Positions 45,923-54,889 of a DNA stretch of 64,000 nt are shown piece by piece. Within the stretch, counting starts at the first letter, position 1. Every line of letters starts with the position of its first letter. The stretch is from G963677485 sp964519405 (lineage in GTDB: Bacteria; Armatimonadota; HRBIN16). Where the stretch lies: assembly GCA_964519405.1 (NCBI GenBank), contig CAZFLA010000006.1:1-64000 (forward strand), in the 5' to 3' direction. The notes beneath the pieces are model-generated. The model ran no database searches and was not told the DNA's origin. It worked only from the letters and a program-made list of their open reading frames with translations. The position numbers and the translations under genes are program-made.

Positions 45923-47926
45923 ATGAGTACAGATAAATTGCAGGCACTTCGGTTCCGTCAGATACACCTCGATTTCCACACTGCCGAGATGCTTCCTGGC
46001 ATAGGATCGCATTTTGATGCCGATGAGTTCGGCGACACGCTGCAAAAGGCAGGAGTAGATTCCATCACCTGCTTTGCCCGATGCCATCACGGTTACATCT
46101 ACTATCAAAACACCAAGTTCGATGCCAAGCATCCGCACCTCAGCTGCGACTTGTTGACCGAACAGATAGCCGCCTGCCATCAACGCGGAATTCGCGTGCC
46201 TATCTACATCACCGTCGGCTTTGACGAATACACCGCCAAACACCACCCTGAATGGATCCAGCGCGATGAGCAAGGCAAACCCGTGGGTGCTGGTCCGCTT
46301 AAGGACGGATGGAAGTTCCTGTGCTTTAATACCGACTATATCGACTATGTTGTTGAGCAAACCGAAGAGGTTTTGGACCTATATGGCAGTGAAGTGGATG
46401 GCTTCTTCTTTGACATCTGCCTGCAGATGCCATGCTGCTGCTTTAAATGTCTAGACGATATGCGCAGCCAGGGATATGACCCTGAGAGCGTAGCCGACCG
46501 TTCCGAATTTGCCCGTGAAGTGATGAACCGCTTCAAACGGCGCATGACAGAGGCCATCCGAGCAAAAAACCAAACATGCTCCATATTCTATAATGCGGGT
46601 CATGTTGGCGCCGGCATGCGCGATAGCCTTGATAATTACACGCATCTAGAGCTGGAATCACTGCCCAGCGGAGGGTGGGGATACGAGCATTTCCCAACAA
46701 CCGCGAGATATGCACGCAACCTGGGTTTCGAGTTTTTAGGCATGACCGGCAAATTCCACAAGTCATGGGCCGACTTTGGCGGATTCAAGAACGAGGCCGC
46801 ATTGCAATATGAGTGCTTCCTGAGCATGGCGCTGGGCGGCAAGGTGTCGGTTGGCGATCAGCTGCATCCTAACGGCAAAATCAACCAATCCACCTATCAG
46901 CTTGTGGGCAGTGTGTTTAACTCCATGGCCGTTAAGGAGCCTTGGTGTGTTGGTGCAGAATGGCAAACCGAAATCGCGATATTAAGCCCTGAAGCAGTAG
47001 ACAATGGCAGCCGATATCAACTGACGCCAGCAGCAATGGGCGCTAACCGCATCTTCACCGAAGCGCAAGCACAGTTTGACTTCGTTGATTTCGATATGGA
47101 CTTAAGCCGATATAAACTGCTCGTCTGCCCTGACATCATCCGCATGAGTGCACGTGAAGCGACCATCATCGATGCCTATGTGGCATCAGGCGGCAAGCTG
47201 TTGATCACCGGTGAATCGGGGCTTAGTGAAGAGGGCTACGGCACATACCTTAGTAATCTGCCAGCGTCTGTGGTTGGTCCAGCTCCATTCAACCCCAACT
47301 ATCTAAAGGCAGAGGCTGCTATCGGTGAAGGTGTGTTCGATACAGAACATATTATGTATGACGGCGGTCTTCAGATTCATCCCAGCATTGATGCCACCAG
47401 CCTGGCAGAGGTATGGAACCCATACTTCAACCGAACCTGGGATCATTTCAGTTCGCATGCACAAACACCAGCAGAGAAACCCGCCGGTTATCCTGGCGTT
47501 GTCATCAACAACAACATCGCTATGATCGCATATCCAGTATTTACCATGTATCGGCAGCATGGCAACAGATTCTACAAGCAGCTTGTTCTGAACACCATCG
47601 AGCAGTTGCTGCCAAAGAGCCAATGGATGATCAGCAGCAACCTGCCTTCCAGCGCAGATATCACTTTGAACTACCAGCCTCAGCACCATCGATACATACT
47701 CCATCTGCTGCACTACCCGCACACCCGAAAAAACGAGGCGATAGACATCATCGAAGAGATATACCCGCTGCACGACATCACCGTGGACGTGAAATTGCCC
47801 GATGGTTACTGTAAAGCGGTGACCGCTCCAGAAGGGGCCACGCTGCATGCAGAGCGCCATGGCGATACATTACGCATCCAGCTTCCTAAACTCACAGGCC
47901 ACCAGATGATTAGCATCGAACGCTAG
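45923..47926 (+). CDS. Hypothetical glycosyl hydrolase (GHL6/beta-galactosidase-trimerisation type)
   Basis: Protein of 667 residues from ATG 45923, with AGGAG 7 bases upstream; the frame extends upstream without a site. The N-terminal TIM-barrel part resembles the GHL6 family: FRQIHLDFHTAEML, FGDTLQKAGVDSITCFARCH, then WIQRDEQGKP and VDGFFFDICLQMPCCC. A Rossmann-like beta-galactosidase trimerisation domain follows (YKLLVCPDIIRMSAREATII, YVASGGKLLITGESG). No signal peptide. First gene of a set with VOC and GH42-like genes. Its substrate is probably a sugar or glycan, by family. Confidence 0.8.
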   Translation: MSTDKLQALRFRQIHLDFHTAEMLPGIGSHFDADEFGDTLQKAGVDSITCFARCHHGYIYYQNTKFDAKHPHLSCDLLTEQIAACHQRGIRVPIYITVGFDEYTAKHHPEWIQRDEQGKPVGAGPLKDGWKFLCFNTDYIDYVVEQTEEVLDLYGSEVDGFFFDICLQMPCCCFKCLDDMRSQGYDPESVADRSEFAREVMNRFKRRMTEAIRAKNQTCSIFYNAGHVGAGMRDSLDNYTHLELESLPSGGWGYEHFPTTARYARNLGFEFLGMTGKFHKSWADFGGFKNEAALQYECFLSMALGGKVSVGDQLHPNGKINQSTYQLVGSVFNSMAVKEPWCVGAEWQTEIAILSPEAVDNGSRYQLTPAAMGANRIFTEAQAQFDFVDFDMDLSRYKLLVCPDIIRMSAREATIIDAYVASGGKLLITGESGLSEEGYGTYLSNLPASVVGPAPFNPNYLKAEAAIGEGVFDTEHIMYDGGLQIHPSIDATSLAEVWNPYFNRTWDHFSSHAQTPAEKPAGYPGVVINNNIAMIAYPVFTMYRQHGNRFYKQLVLNTIEQLLPKSQWMISSNLPSSADITLNYQPQHHRYILHLLHYPHTRKNEAIDIIEEIYPLHDITVDVKLPDGYCKAVTAPEGATLHAERHGDTLRIQLPKLTGHQMISIER

Positions 47927-47935
47927 GTCATCCAG

Positions 47936-48307
47936 ATGCCAACATACATGGGTATCTGCTTATTAAGCGAGCAAGTGCGCGTGATGGCTGACTTCTATTG
48001 CCTTCTGCTGAACACCACAGCAGAAGGCGATGACATCCATACGAACATCATCACCAACAGCACCCCGATTACCATCTACAATCCCAACGTTGGTCCCACC
48101 AATAGATGGACGATGTCGGGGGATGATGGACGCCGTCGGTTCGTCATCGAGTTGCTCAGTGAGGATGTGGATGCCGATTACCACCGGCTAAAGCAGCTAG
48201 GCATCCCCATTCACGCAGAGCCCGAGACGCATCCATGGGCATGGCGTTCATTTTGTGTGCTTGATCCCGATGGCAACATGGTCAACCTTGCTAGTCCGGT
48301 GCGGTAA
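47936..48307 (+). CDS. VOC (glyoxalase/bleomycin-resistance) superfamily protein
   Basis: Protein of 123 residues, 9 bases after the GHL6 gene. Seen: a beta-alpha-beta-beta-beta start with VRVMADFYCLLLNTT, and a C-terminal FCVLDPDGNMVNLASPV, the DPDGN-xx-x signature of VOC proteins. The usual metal ligands are not certain. VOC members include glyoxalases, dioxygenases, epimerases and resistance proteins. Context in a glycosidase operon is compatible with sugar epimerisation, which is inference. Confidence 0.8.
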   Translation: MPTYMGICLLSEQVRVMADFYCLLLNTTAEGDDIHTNIITNSTPITIYNPNVGPTNRWTMSGDDGRRRFVIELLSEDVDADYHRLKQLGIPIHAEPETHPWAWRSFCVLDPDGNMVNLASPVR

Positions 48308-48325
48308 CGAATAGGAGTTCCTACT

Positions 48326-50107
48326 ATGACAATCTTGATGTTGTGTTTGCTGGGTATTCTGCTGATATCCCGCAAGGGATATTGTTTCGATGGCAAAAAG
48401 TGGCATGTATCAACCGGCAACCTTAGTGTGTCATTCATACAGGCATCACCGATCGGTGCTTACCCTAAGGATGGCTACCAGATTGAGCCGCCGCCGCCTC
48501 ATGCGGAGTTGGTGGAGCTAAAACACAACGGAGCGATAGCATATGAGGACTACATAGCCTGGGGTGCGGTGGAACGACAACCAGGTAAGTGGGACTGGCG
48601 GCAGCATGACGCTGTATGCGATGCCTTGAAAAAGGCGGGTCTGCAATATGTTGTGTACAACTGGGTTCACTTCCCGCCTGTATGGCTGCGCGAATCGCCA
48701 AATTGGACGCCGATGCGCTGTCTTGAGCATCACACCAACACCAATTACCTGTCGATATTTGATCCGCGAACACTGGAGTATTACGACCATTTCTACAAAG
48801 AGTTGGCGGCTCATTTCGGCAGCCGCATCGACGGTGTTTATGCCTGCATCTTGGGGCCATATGGTGAGGGCAACTACCCGCTGATGGTGCCCGAATTCAT
48901 CAACATGGGCCATTGCCATGAAGGGTACTGGTGCGCAGACGCCTATGCTGTTTCCGCTTTCCGCGATGCCATGCGGAGCACCTACCAAACAATCGGTGCG
49001 CTTAATGCGGCATGGGGCAGCTCCTACAGAAACTTTGCGAGTGTGGCGTTTCCGAAGATCATATCGGAAGGTGTGAAACCAAGCCCTAAGGTCTTCAGCA
49101 CGGCGGAAGCACGCAGAGAGTGGCTGGATTTCATCACCTGGTATCATCAAGCGTTGATTGACTTCACCTATAAGTCATTGCAGATCACACTGCGCTACTT
49201 TCCAAAAGAAAAAGTGCGTACCAAACCTGGCGGAAATGCCGGCGGCGTTAACCCCATTGCTTGGGGAACATACTGCCCTGGTTATGCCAAAATGGCCCAA
49301 GGTATGGGTATCACCATGCAGCCAGCTGACTGCAGGGGGGCCGTGTTCGGTGACAAGTGGACTGCTTCCGCATACAATCACTACAAGATCAATATGTCCA
49401 CAGAACCGGCGGGCGGTATGGACAACATCACGTTTGTCCGCCGCATGTTCTCCGACGCCACTGGCGGGGCGTCGCAGCTATTTACCTATGAGTATATGCA
49501 GCATGCCCCGCTGATCCAACGTTACGTTCATCTGTACACCGGTAAACCTGGCGATACCCACATCGCGGTGTTATGCCCCACGACAGACTATCGATTAGGC
49601 GCCGACTTTACTCCCATTATCAACGCCTCAGAAGTGCTTCGTGATTATACCGACTTCGATGTGCTTGATGAGCTGCTTATCATTGATGGTGCGTTGACCT
49701 CAAAATACAAAACCGCAGTGATACTCATGGGCGAGTATGTTGAGCAAACCGTGCTGGACAAACTGGAACACTGGGTGAAAAGCGGCGGCCAGCTAGTTAT
49801 CTGTGCGCCTACTTCCATGCACAATGTGGAAGGTGTCACTTGGTCGTTGCTGAACATGCAGAAGCTGGGTTCAGGCCGCATCACCGTCATACCCGCCGAA
49901 GCGGATTACCACCAATGGATCGCGAAGCTGATACCTGCAGTCGATGAAGAGCTGCTGAATGATGGCGTTAAAGACGGTGTATGGGTTGCGGTAAGGTGCA
50001 AGCAGACGCTGTTGTTCAACACAACAAACCAGCCCGTGAAGTGCAAACCGGCATCGGTCAAACAAGAGGTCACCATCCCTCCGCTGACCATCGTGGAAGT
50101 CAACTGA
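48326..50107 (+). CDS. Beta-galactosidase-like glycoside hydrolase (GH42-type)
   Basis: Protein of 593 residues, 18 bases after the VOC gene, with AGGAG before the ATG. The N-terminal stretch (TILMLCLLGILLISRKGYC) is hydrophobic enough for a signal peptide or lipoprotein-like leader. TIM-barrel signature: YIAWGAVERQPGKWDWRQHD, YVVYNWVHFPPVWL, then GVYACILGPYGEGNYPLM with a candidate acid Glu, followed by GH42-like domain 2 (KTAVILMGEYVEQTVLDKLE, SGGQLVICAPTS). Family-level call only; beta-galactosidase activity not certain. It ends with a GC hairpin. Confidence 0.78.
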   Translation: MTILMLCLLGILLISRKGYCFDGKKWHVSTGNLSVSFIQASPIGAYPKDGYQIEPPPPHAELVELKHNGAIAYEDYIAWGAVERQPGKWDWRQHDAVCDALKKAGLQYVVYNWVHFPPVWLRESPNWTPMRCLEHHTNTNYLSIFDPRTLEYYDHFYKELAAHFGSRIDGVYACILGPYGEGNYPLMVPEFINMGHCHEGYWCADAYAVSAFRDAMRSTYQTIGALNAAWGSSYRNFASVAFPKIISEGVKPSPKVFSTAEARREWLDFITWYHQALIDFTYKSLQITLRYFPKEKVRTKPGGNAGGVNPIAWGTYCPGYAKMAQGMGITMQPADCRGAVFGDKWTASAYNHYKINMSTEPAGGMDNITFVRRMFSDATGGASQLFTYEYMQHAPLIQRYVHLYTGKPGDTHIAVLCPTTDYRLGADFTPIINASEVLRDYTDFDVLDELLIIDGALTSKYKTAVILMGEYVEQTVLDKLEHWVKSGGQLVICAPTSMHNVEGVTWSLLNMQKLGSGRITVIPAEADYHQWIAKLIPAVDEELLNDGVKDGVWVAVRCKQTLLFNTTNQPVKCKPASVKQEVTIPPLTIVEVN

Positions 50108-50114
50108 ATACCAC

Positions 50115-50138
50115 CGGGCCGATCCCCTCGGCCCGAAT
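50115..50138 (+). terminator. Probable terminator of the GHL6-VOC-GH42 operon
   Basis: CGGGCCGA (50115-50122) and TCGGCCCG (50128-50135) form an 8-bp stem with a 5-base loop, followed by AATTT, a weak U-tract. It begins 8 bases after the stop. Confidence 0.6.
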
Positions 50139-50208
50139 TTCCACATATTTCGGTTAAGTCGCGAAAGCGGTGTGTTTTGCCACTTTGTTTTTTGATGAAT
50201 AGCAGTTC

Positions 50209-50634
50209 CATCCGCGTATATTCGCGTTCATCCGCGGTTTGTTTTCCTAGGAATACTCACGCTGATAGACACAAATGAACGCCAATGAACGCAGATATGT
50301 TGCAACACCTTCCTGGATGTTAATATATGCAGCTCAGCCTATGCTAGTTCGCACAAGATTCCGCCCCATGATTCCCATTCGCGTATATTCGCGTTCATCC
50401 GCGGTTTGTTTGCCCAAAGAACACTCACGCAGATTGACACAAATGAACGCTAATGAACGCGGATATTCCTCAGCACATCCCATGGTAGCTATTATTTGCA
50501 GCTCAGCGCATGCTAGCTCACACCAGATTCCACCAGATGGAGTCCCATCTGCGTATATTCGCGTTCATCCGCGGTATGTTTTCCAAGAACACTCACGCAG
50601 ATTGACACAAATGAACACGAATAGACGCAGATAT
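50209..50634. repeat. Tandem array A, three units of about 168 bp
   Basis: Three copies (cores near 50209-50297, 50378-50466, 50546-50634). Each has GCGTATATTCGCGTTCATCC + GCGG, then about 15 bases, AACACTCACGCAGATTGACA + CAAATGAACG, ending in ATGAACGCGGAT-like sequence. The two halves are imperfect inverted repeats, so a large hairpin is possible. The roughly 80-bp spacers (GCAGCTCAGC-ATGCTAG) are also related. No gene in this 580-base stretch. Confidence 0.85.
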
Positions 50635-50690
50635 ATTGCACAGCACTGCACAAGAGGCGGGTTGCTCTGGCCGCCCCTTGTGCAGTAAAC

Positions 50691-52814
50691 TCACTCTCCC
50701 TTAGCGCCAAAATTCTGGTCGATGACCACATAATCAAACAAGTTTACATGTCCATCGCCATCTAGGTCAGCCATGGGGGTCGATTTACCGAAGTTTGAAT
50801 CCAACACCACGAAGTCGAACAGGTTGATCTGACCATCGCCATCCGCATCACCATTCACCAGCGTTAAGTTGGCATTCTGGCCACCTGCCAGATTAGTCGC
50901 CTTGGCCGTCAGAAAGTGCGGGCTGCTCACGCGGATGTCATACGGCGGCTTAAGGTATGTTAAGAAGGAGTAATGACCATCTGCTAGAGGCAATAGGCTG
51001 ATGCAATCGGTGACTGCCAAGTCTTGATTGTTGTTCACTGAGGCCGTGATACGCTGCGAGGTGATACTTCCTATGAACTTGCTCAGGTCTACCTGCCCCG
51101 ATATCGACTGTTCGCCGCGGATAGCAAGCGTGAACATCTCACCAGCCGAAACAGCCGTGAATCCGCTGTTTGGCAAAGGCACATTACATTGACCGTAGTC
51201 GTTGTACCCCCAGCACACCAGAGAGCCATCAGCTTTGAGGGCTGCGCTGTGGTCAGCCCCTCCTGAGATGGCTACAAAACCCGTGTTCGGCTCAGGCACA
51301 AGTTGAATGTCATCACCTTGGCGTCCCCAGCAGACTATGGAGCCGTCGCTCTTCAATGCTAGATAGTGGTAGCTACCCGAGGAGACGGCAACAAAACCTT
51401 GGTTAGGAACAGGTAATGAAGACGTCGAGTTATACTCCGAAGTCCAAACAGAACCGTCTTTCTTTAGCCCGATGAGTTGATCATATCCTGCTGCAATAGC
51501 CACAAAGTTGGTGTTCATCCCGCTGGCGGGAGTCGGTGGTGTGTTTGTTCCCCCCCAAACCAATATCGATCCATCGCTTTTAAGCCCAGCACAGAAGCTG
51601 TTGCCCGCAGTGATAGCCGTAAACCCCTGGTTGGGTACAGGATCGTAGATATCACGACCCCAGCATCGAACAGAGCCGTCGCTCTTTAGCACGGCAGTGA
51701 AGTCACGACCAGCATCGACGGCAACTACATCCGTGAGCGGTATAGGCACACCGGATTGACCATAATAGTTGGAACCCCAACAGACTACAGATGCGTCCGA
51801 CTTGAGGCCAACTCCATGCTGGCCCCCTGCTTTGAGGGCAACGAAATCGTGGTTTGATGAGGGCATACTGCATTGGTTATACTCATTTTCACCCAAGCAG
51901 ACTACAGACCCATCTCGTTTTAAGCAGATAGAATGCCACTGGCCACCAGCGGCACTTATGAAGTCCTGGTTCACAGCCGGTGGCCCGCACTGTCCGGCAT
52001 CATCTTGCCCCCAACTCACCATGCTGCCGTCACGCCTAATTCCTGTAGAAAAGTAGTTGCCTGCAGCCACCGCCACAAAGTTTTGGTTTACTCCGGGTAC
52101 CTCACACTGTTGATAGGCATTGTCGCCCCAGCACACAATTGTGCCATCACGCTTCAGCGCCACAACGTGATATGTACCAGCAGCAATCGCCACAAAATCC
52201 TTGTTGGGAGCAGGTATACTCGTTAATCCATGTATATCGTGTCCCCAACAGACGATCGATCCATCGCGCTTCAAACCCACGTTGAAGTGGTCGCCTGCTG
52301 CCACCGCGGTAAAGTCCTGGTTCGGGCTGGGTAAGGTACAGGCATTATAAGCGGTGTCACCCCAGCAGACCACAGTGCCATCGCTTTTCAACCCAATGTT
52401 ATGGTTAAGCCCTGCACTCACAGCGACGAAGTTTTGGTTTGGCGTGGGTACATTGAGCAGCCCATTATCAGGGTTACCCCAGCAGACTACAGTGCCATCG
52501 CGTTTTAGTCCCACAGTGTGAAGAAAACCTGTTGAAACCGCAGCAAAGTCCGCATTAGGGGCAGGAACATCGCATTGCCCTGTGCTGTTACTGCCCCAAC
52601 AAACAATAGACCCATCTTGCTTAAGACCCACAGAGTAGTAATAGCCCGCATCCACAGCGGTAAAGCCATTAAGGCTGCCAGGCGGAATGTATAGGCTGCC
52701 CCACGATTGCACGGTGCCGCTATAAGCGGTGCCATTCAGGCAGCTCAGGATGAGTATCGTCCATAGAAAGCACCATGAAGGATGCTGTATATACATGCTC
52801 GATTTGTGCTTCAT
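50691..52814 (-). CDS. Secreted RCC1-repeat protein with C-terminal dockerin-like module
   Basis: Protein of 707 residues from ATG 52814, with GGAG about 10 bases upstream; a longer frame upstream has none. Signal-peptide-like N-terminus (HPSWCFLWTILILSCLNGTA). About 13 full and one partial RCC1-type repeats of about 40 residues follow, each with GLKSDGSIVCWG and SAGxxH, predicting one to two beta-propellers. The C-terminus has two EF-hand-like dockerin repeats (GDADGDGQINLFDFVVLDSN and DLDGDGHVNLFDYVVIDQ). Calcium loops are complete. Probably attaches to a cohesin partner or surface; no cohesin is visible here. Flanked by tandem repeat arrays. Confidence 0.85.
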   Translation of the reverse strand: MKHKSSMYIQHPSWCFLWTILILSCLNGTAYSGTVQSWGSLYIPPGSLNGFTAVDAGYYYSVGLKQDGSIVCWGSNSTGQCDVPAPNADFAAVSTGFLHTVGLKRDGTVVCWGNPDNGLLNVPTPNQNFVAVSAGLNHNIGLKSDGTVVCWGDTAYNACTLPSPNQDFTAVAAGDHFNVGLKRDGSIVCWGHDIHGLTSIPAPNKDFVAIAAGTYHVVALKRDGTIVCWGDNAYQQCEVPGVNQNFVAVAAGNYFSTGIRRDGSMVSWGQDDAGQCGPPAVNQDFISAAGGQWHSICLKRDGSVVCLGENEYNQCSMPSSNHDFVALKAGGQHGVGLKSDASVVCWGSNYYGQSGVPIPLTDVVAVDAGRDFTAVLKSDGSVRCWGRDIYDPVPNQGFTAITAGNSFCAGLKSDGSILVWGGTNTPPTPASGMNTNFVAIAAGYDQLIGLKKDGSVWTSEYNSTSSLPVPNQGFVAVSSGSYHYLALKSDGSIVCWGRQGDDIQLVPEPNTGFVAISGGADHSAALKADGSLVCWGYNDYGQCNVPLPNSGFTAVSAGEMFTLAIRGEQSISGQVDLSKFIGSITSQRITASVNNNQDLAVTDCISLLPLADGHYSFLTYLKPPYDIRVSSPHFLTAKATNLAGGQNANLTLVNGDADGDGQINLFDFVVLDSNFGKSTPMADLDGDGHVNLFDYVVIDQNFGAKGE

Positions 52815-53086
52815 ACCTAGGCTCCATTCTGAAATATCGCCGAATATACTTGCAGATGCAAGGATTTCCACAACTGCCTCTAGGATACCTGTTGTAATGC
52901 ACATTATTTGTTGAATTTGAGGATTTATTACCAACTAATGCGTATGGAAGTGGGAGTCAGATCACACCGCGCGTCGTACGATTGGTATGGTCTTGTCGGC
53001 ATCACTCTCAGCTGCTGCACTTTATATGAGCAGTTGTATGCAACTCCGCCCAAGCTGAATGCACCATATATCGCCCTAGGTAAGCC

Positions 53087-53507
53087 ATCCGTGTCTATTC
53101 GCGTTCATCCGCGGTTTGTTTTTCCTAAGAACACTAACGCGGATTGACACAAATGAACACGAATGGACGCAGATAGATTAACCCCAGAGGACACAGAGGG
53201 ATACAGACCCATCCTGTTTAAGCAGATTCGTGCTACACGCTCATGCTAGACCGCACCAGATACCGCCCTATGTATTGCCATTCGCGTATATCCGCGTTCA
53301 TCCGCGGTTTATATTCCTTAAGAACACTAACGCAGATTTACACAAATGAACACGAATGAACGCGGATAATTGGCAACACTTTCCTGGGTGTTAATATGGG
53401 CAACTCCGCACATGCTGGGTCGCAGTAGATACCGCCCTATGTATTGCCATCTGCGTATATTCGCGTTCATCCGCGGTTTGCATTTATAAGAACACTAACG
53501 CGGATTG
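53087..53507. repeat. Tandem array B, about two and a half units of the 168-bp repeat
   Basis: Copies near 53087-53175, 53279-53369 and a truncated third at 53448-53507, with the same core (ATTCGCGTTCATCCGCGG, AACACTAACGCGGATTGACA) as array A. Spacings 192 and 168 bp. It sits on the other side of the RCC1 gene, just upstream of its start. The 52815-53086 stretch shows nothing else. Confidence 0.85.
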
Positions 53508-53582
53508 TTCCACGACTACTTGACGGCCTTCATGATTTGCGCCTCATCAGCCATCGGTATTATCGGTATAAGTCACTGGTGA

Positions 53583-54889
53583 TTATGGAGTTGTTTGGAG
53601 TTCCGCGTCTGGTTGTTTCTCTAACAACCAGTTCCATGCTCTTTGAGAAGTCGCTTTCATACGAGCTTGTTCAAATGTATTGATCAGCGTATCCACCGAC
53701 TTTCGGGTTGCTTGAATGGCTTCGCTAGGGATTAGGTAGTTCGAAACCTGTTGGGTATAGATCCGCCAGTTGCTGTTGACAACATTATCCTGCAGCCTGG
53801 CTATGGCGTTTACTCTCTTGCCCATCTCCATCCAGGGGCCTGGCTTGTCTGCAAGATTTACGCCAGCAGCCAACTCATCGGAAGTAAAGATCCCTGCTTC
53901 AATGCCCTGCACTGTCAACTTCCACCTGCCTTCAGATAACCCTGACACCTTCAAGGGGTAGTTATTCAACTCTTGTGTGAAGGGTACATAGGCCCTGATC
54001 TTGTAGGATTCAGGATCGAGATAGGTTGGTAAAGCGGTATCGGTACGCATGAATGATACTTTGTTGTCTGAAATCTGCAAACCACTGACAGTGCATTTTG
54101 ATGCTGATATCCTGCCGAAGCGTGTATTGATATTCAAGGATGCAGGTTGATCATCGAAGTCAAGCCCCTTGAGCACCGCATATGCCATCACCGCCTGTGC
54201 CGCTTGAGCTGGCTCGATACCAAAGGGGATAAAGTTGTAGTTTGCATCGTCTGCCTTCATTCGCGTCATCACATCCAACATCAATGTATAGATGTCAACA
54301 CAAGGTAGCTTTTCGTCGGCAGCAACCTTCTTTACGGATTCAGCCAGCCCTGCCAAGATATCTGTGTTGTAGTCACCTTTAAAGCGCACGTTCCTGTTTA
54401 GCTCAATACATGGCGGGGTAACGAGCACCACTTTAACGCCATTTCTTTTGAGTTCATGAACAAGCGACCTGATACCGGCGATATACGGACCAACAGAAAT
54501 ACTGCTGAATGGCCAGAAGCTAACAGCGCTTACCGATGCCGTAACCCTCGGCTCATTATTACAGCACAATACAACCGCTACATCCGGCTTTAAACTGAGC
54601 ACATCGTTCTTCAGCCTGACAGTCCCTGCATGCGCCGTGTCGCCGTGCCGTTCCAGGTTAAGGAAGCTGAATGCTGCATCCGGGTAACGGAGGGTGAAGG
54701 CATTGGCAACGTACCGTGTATATATATTTTCATCACCGGTATTGTCACCCAAGAACACCATTCGCTGACCTGGCTTTAACAGCGGATCAGCTAGCGTGGA
54801 CGCAGAGAAAAGCGCAGTTATGAGCAACGCAACACATAAGCATACGCCGTGTCTTATAGAAATAGTGTNNNNNNNNNNTGTGCTATCAT
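53583..54889 (-). CDS. SGNH/GDSL-hydrolase paralogue lacking catalytic residues (pseudoenzyme)
   Basis: About 435 residues. The probable ATG at 54889 begins directly after the stop of the upstream paralogue, with the 5' end broken by N (54869-54878). Signal peptide after the gap (GVCLCVALLITALFSASTLA). Clearly homologous along its length to the next gene (LLKPGQRMVFLGD, NIYTRYVANAFTLRYPDA, QPASL). The SGNH residues are replaced: GDNT for GDSI (Ser to Asn), CNNEP for GANDV, and FGIEPAQ for DGVHPNN (Asp and His lost). It is therefore unlikely to be a hydrolase and may be a binding or regulatory subunit of the active copy. Confidence 0.8.
54869..54878. other. Assembly gap (10 N)
   Basis: Ten N at the 5' end of the SGNH pseudoenzyme gene, a few codons after its probable start. 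Frame is not preserved with ten bases. Confidence 0.95.

Noticed and set aside
50209..53507. CRISPR array
   Set aside because: Units are about 168 bp with related spacers and inverted halves; no short repeat with unique spacers, no cas genes.
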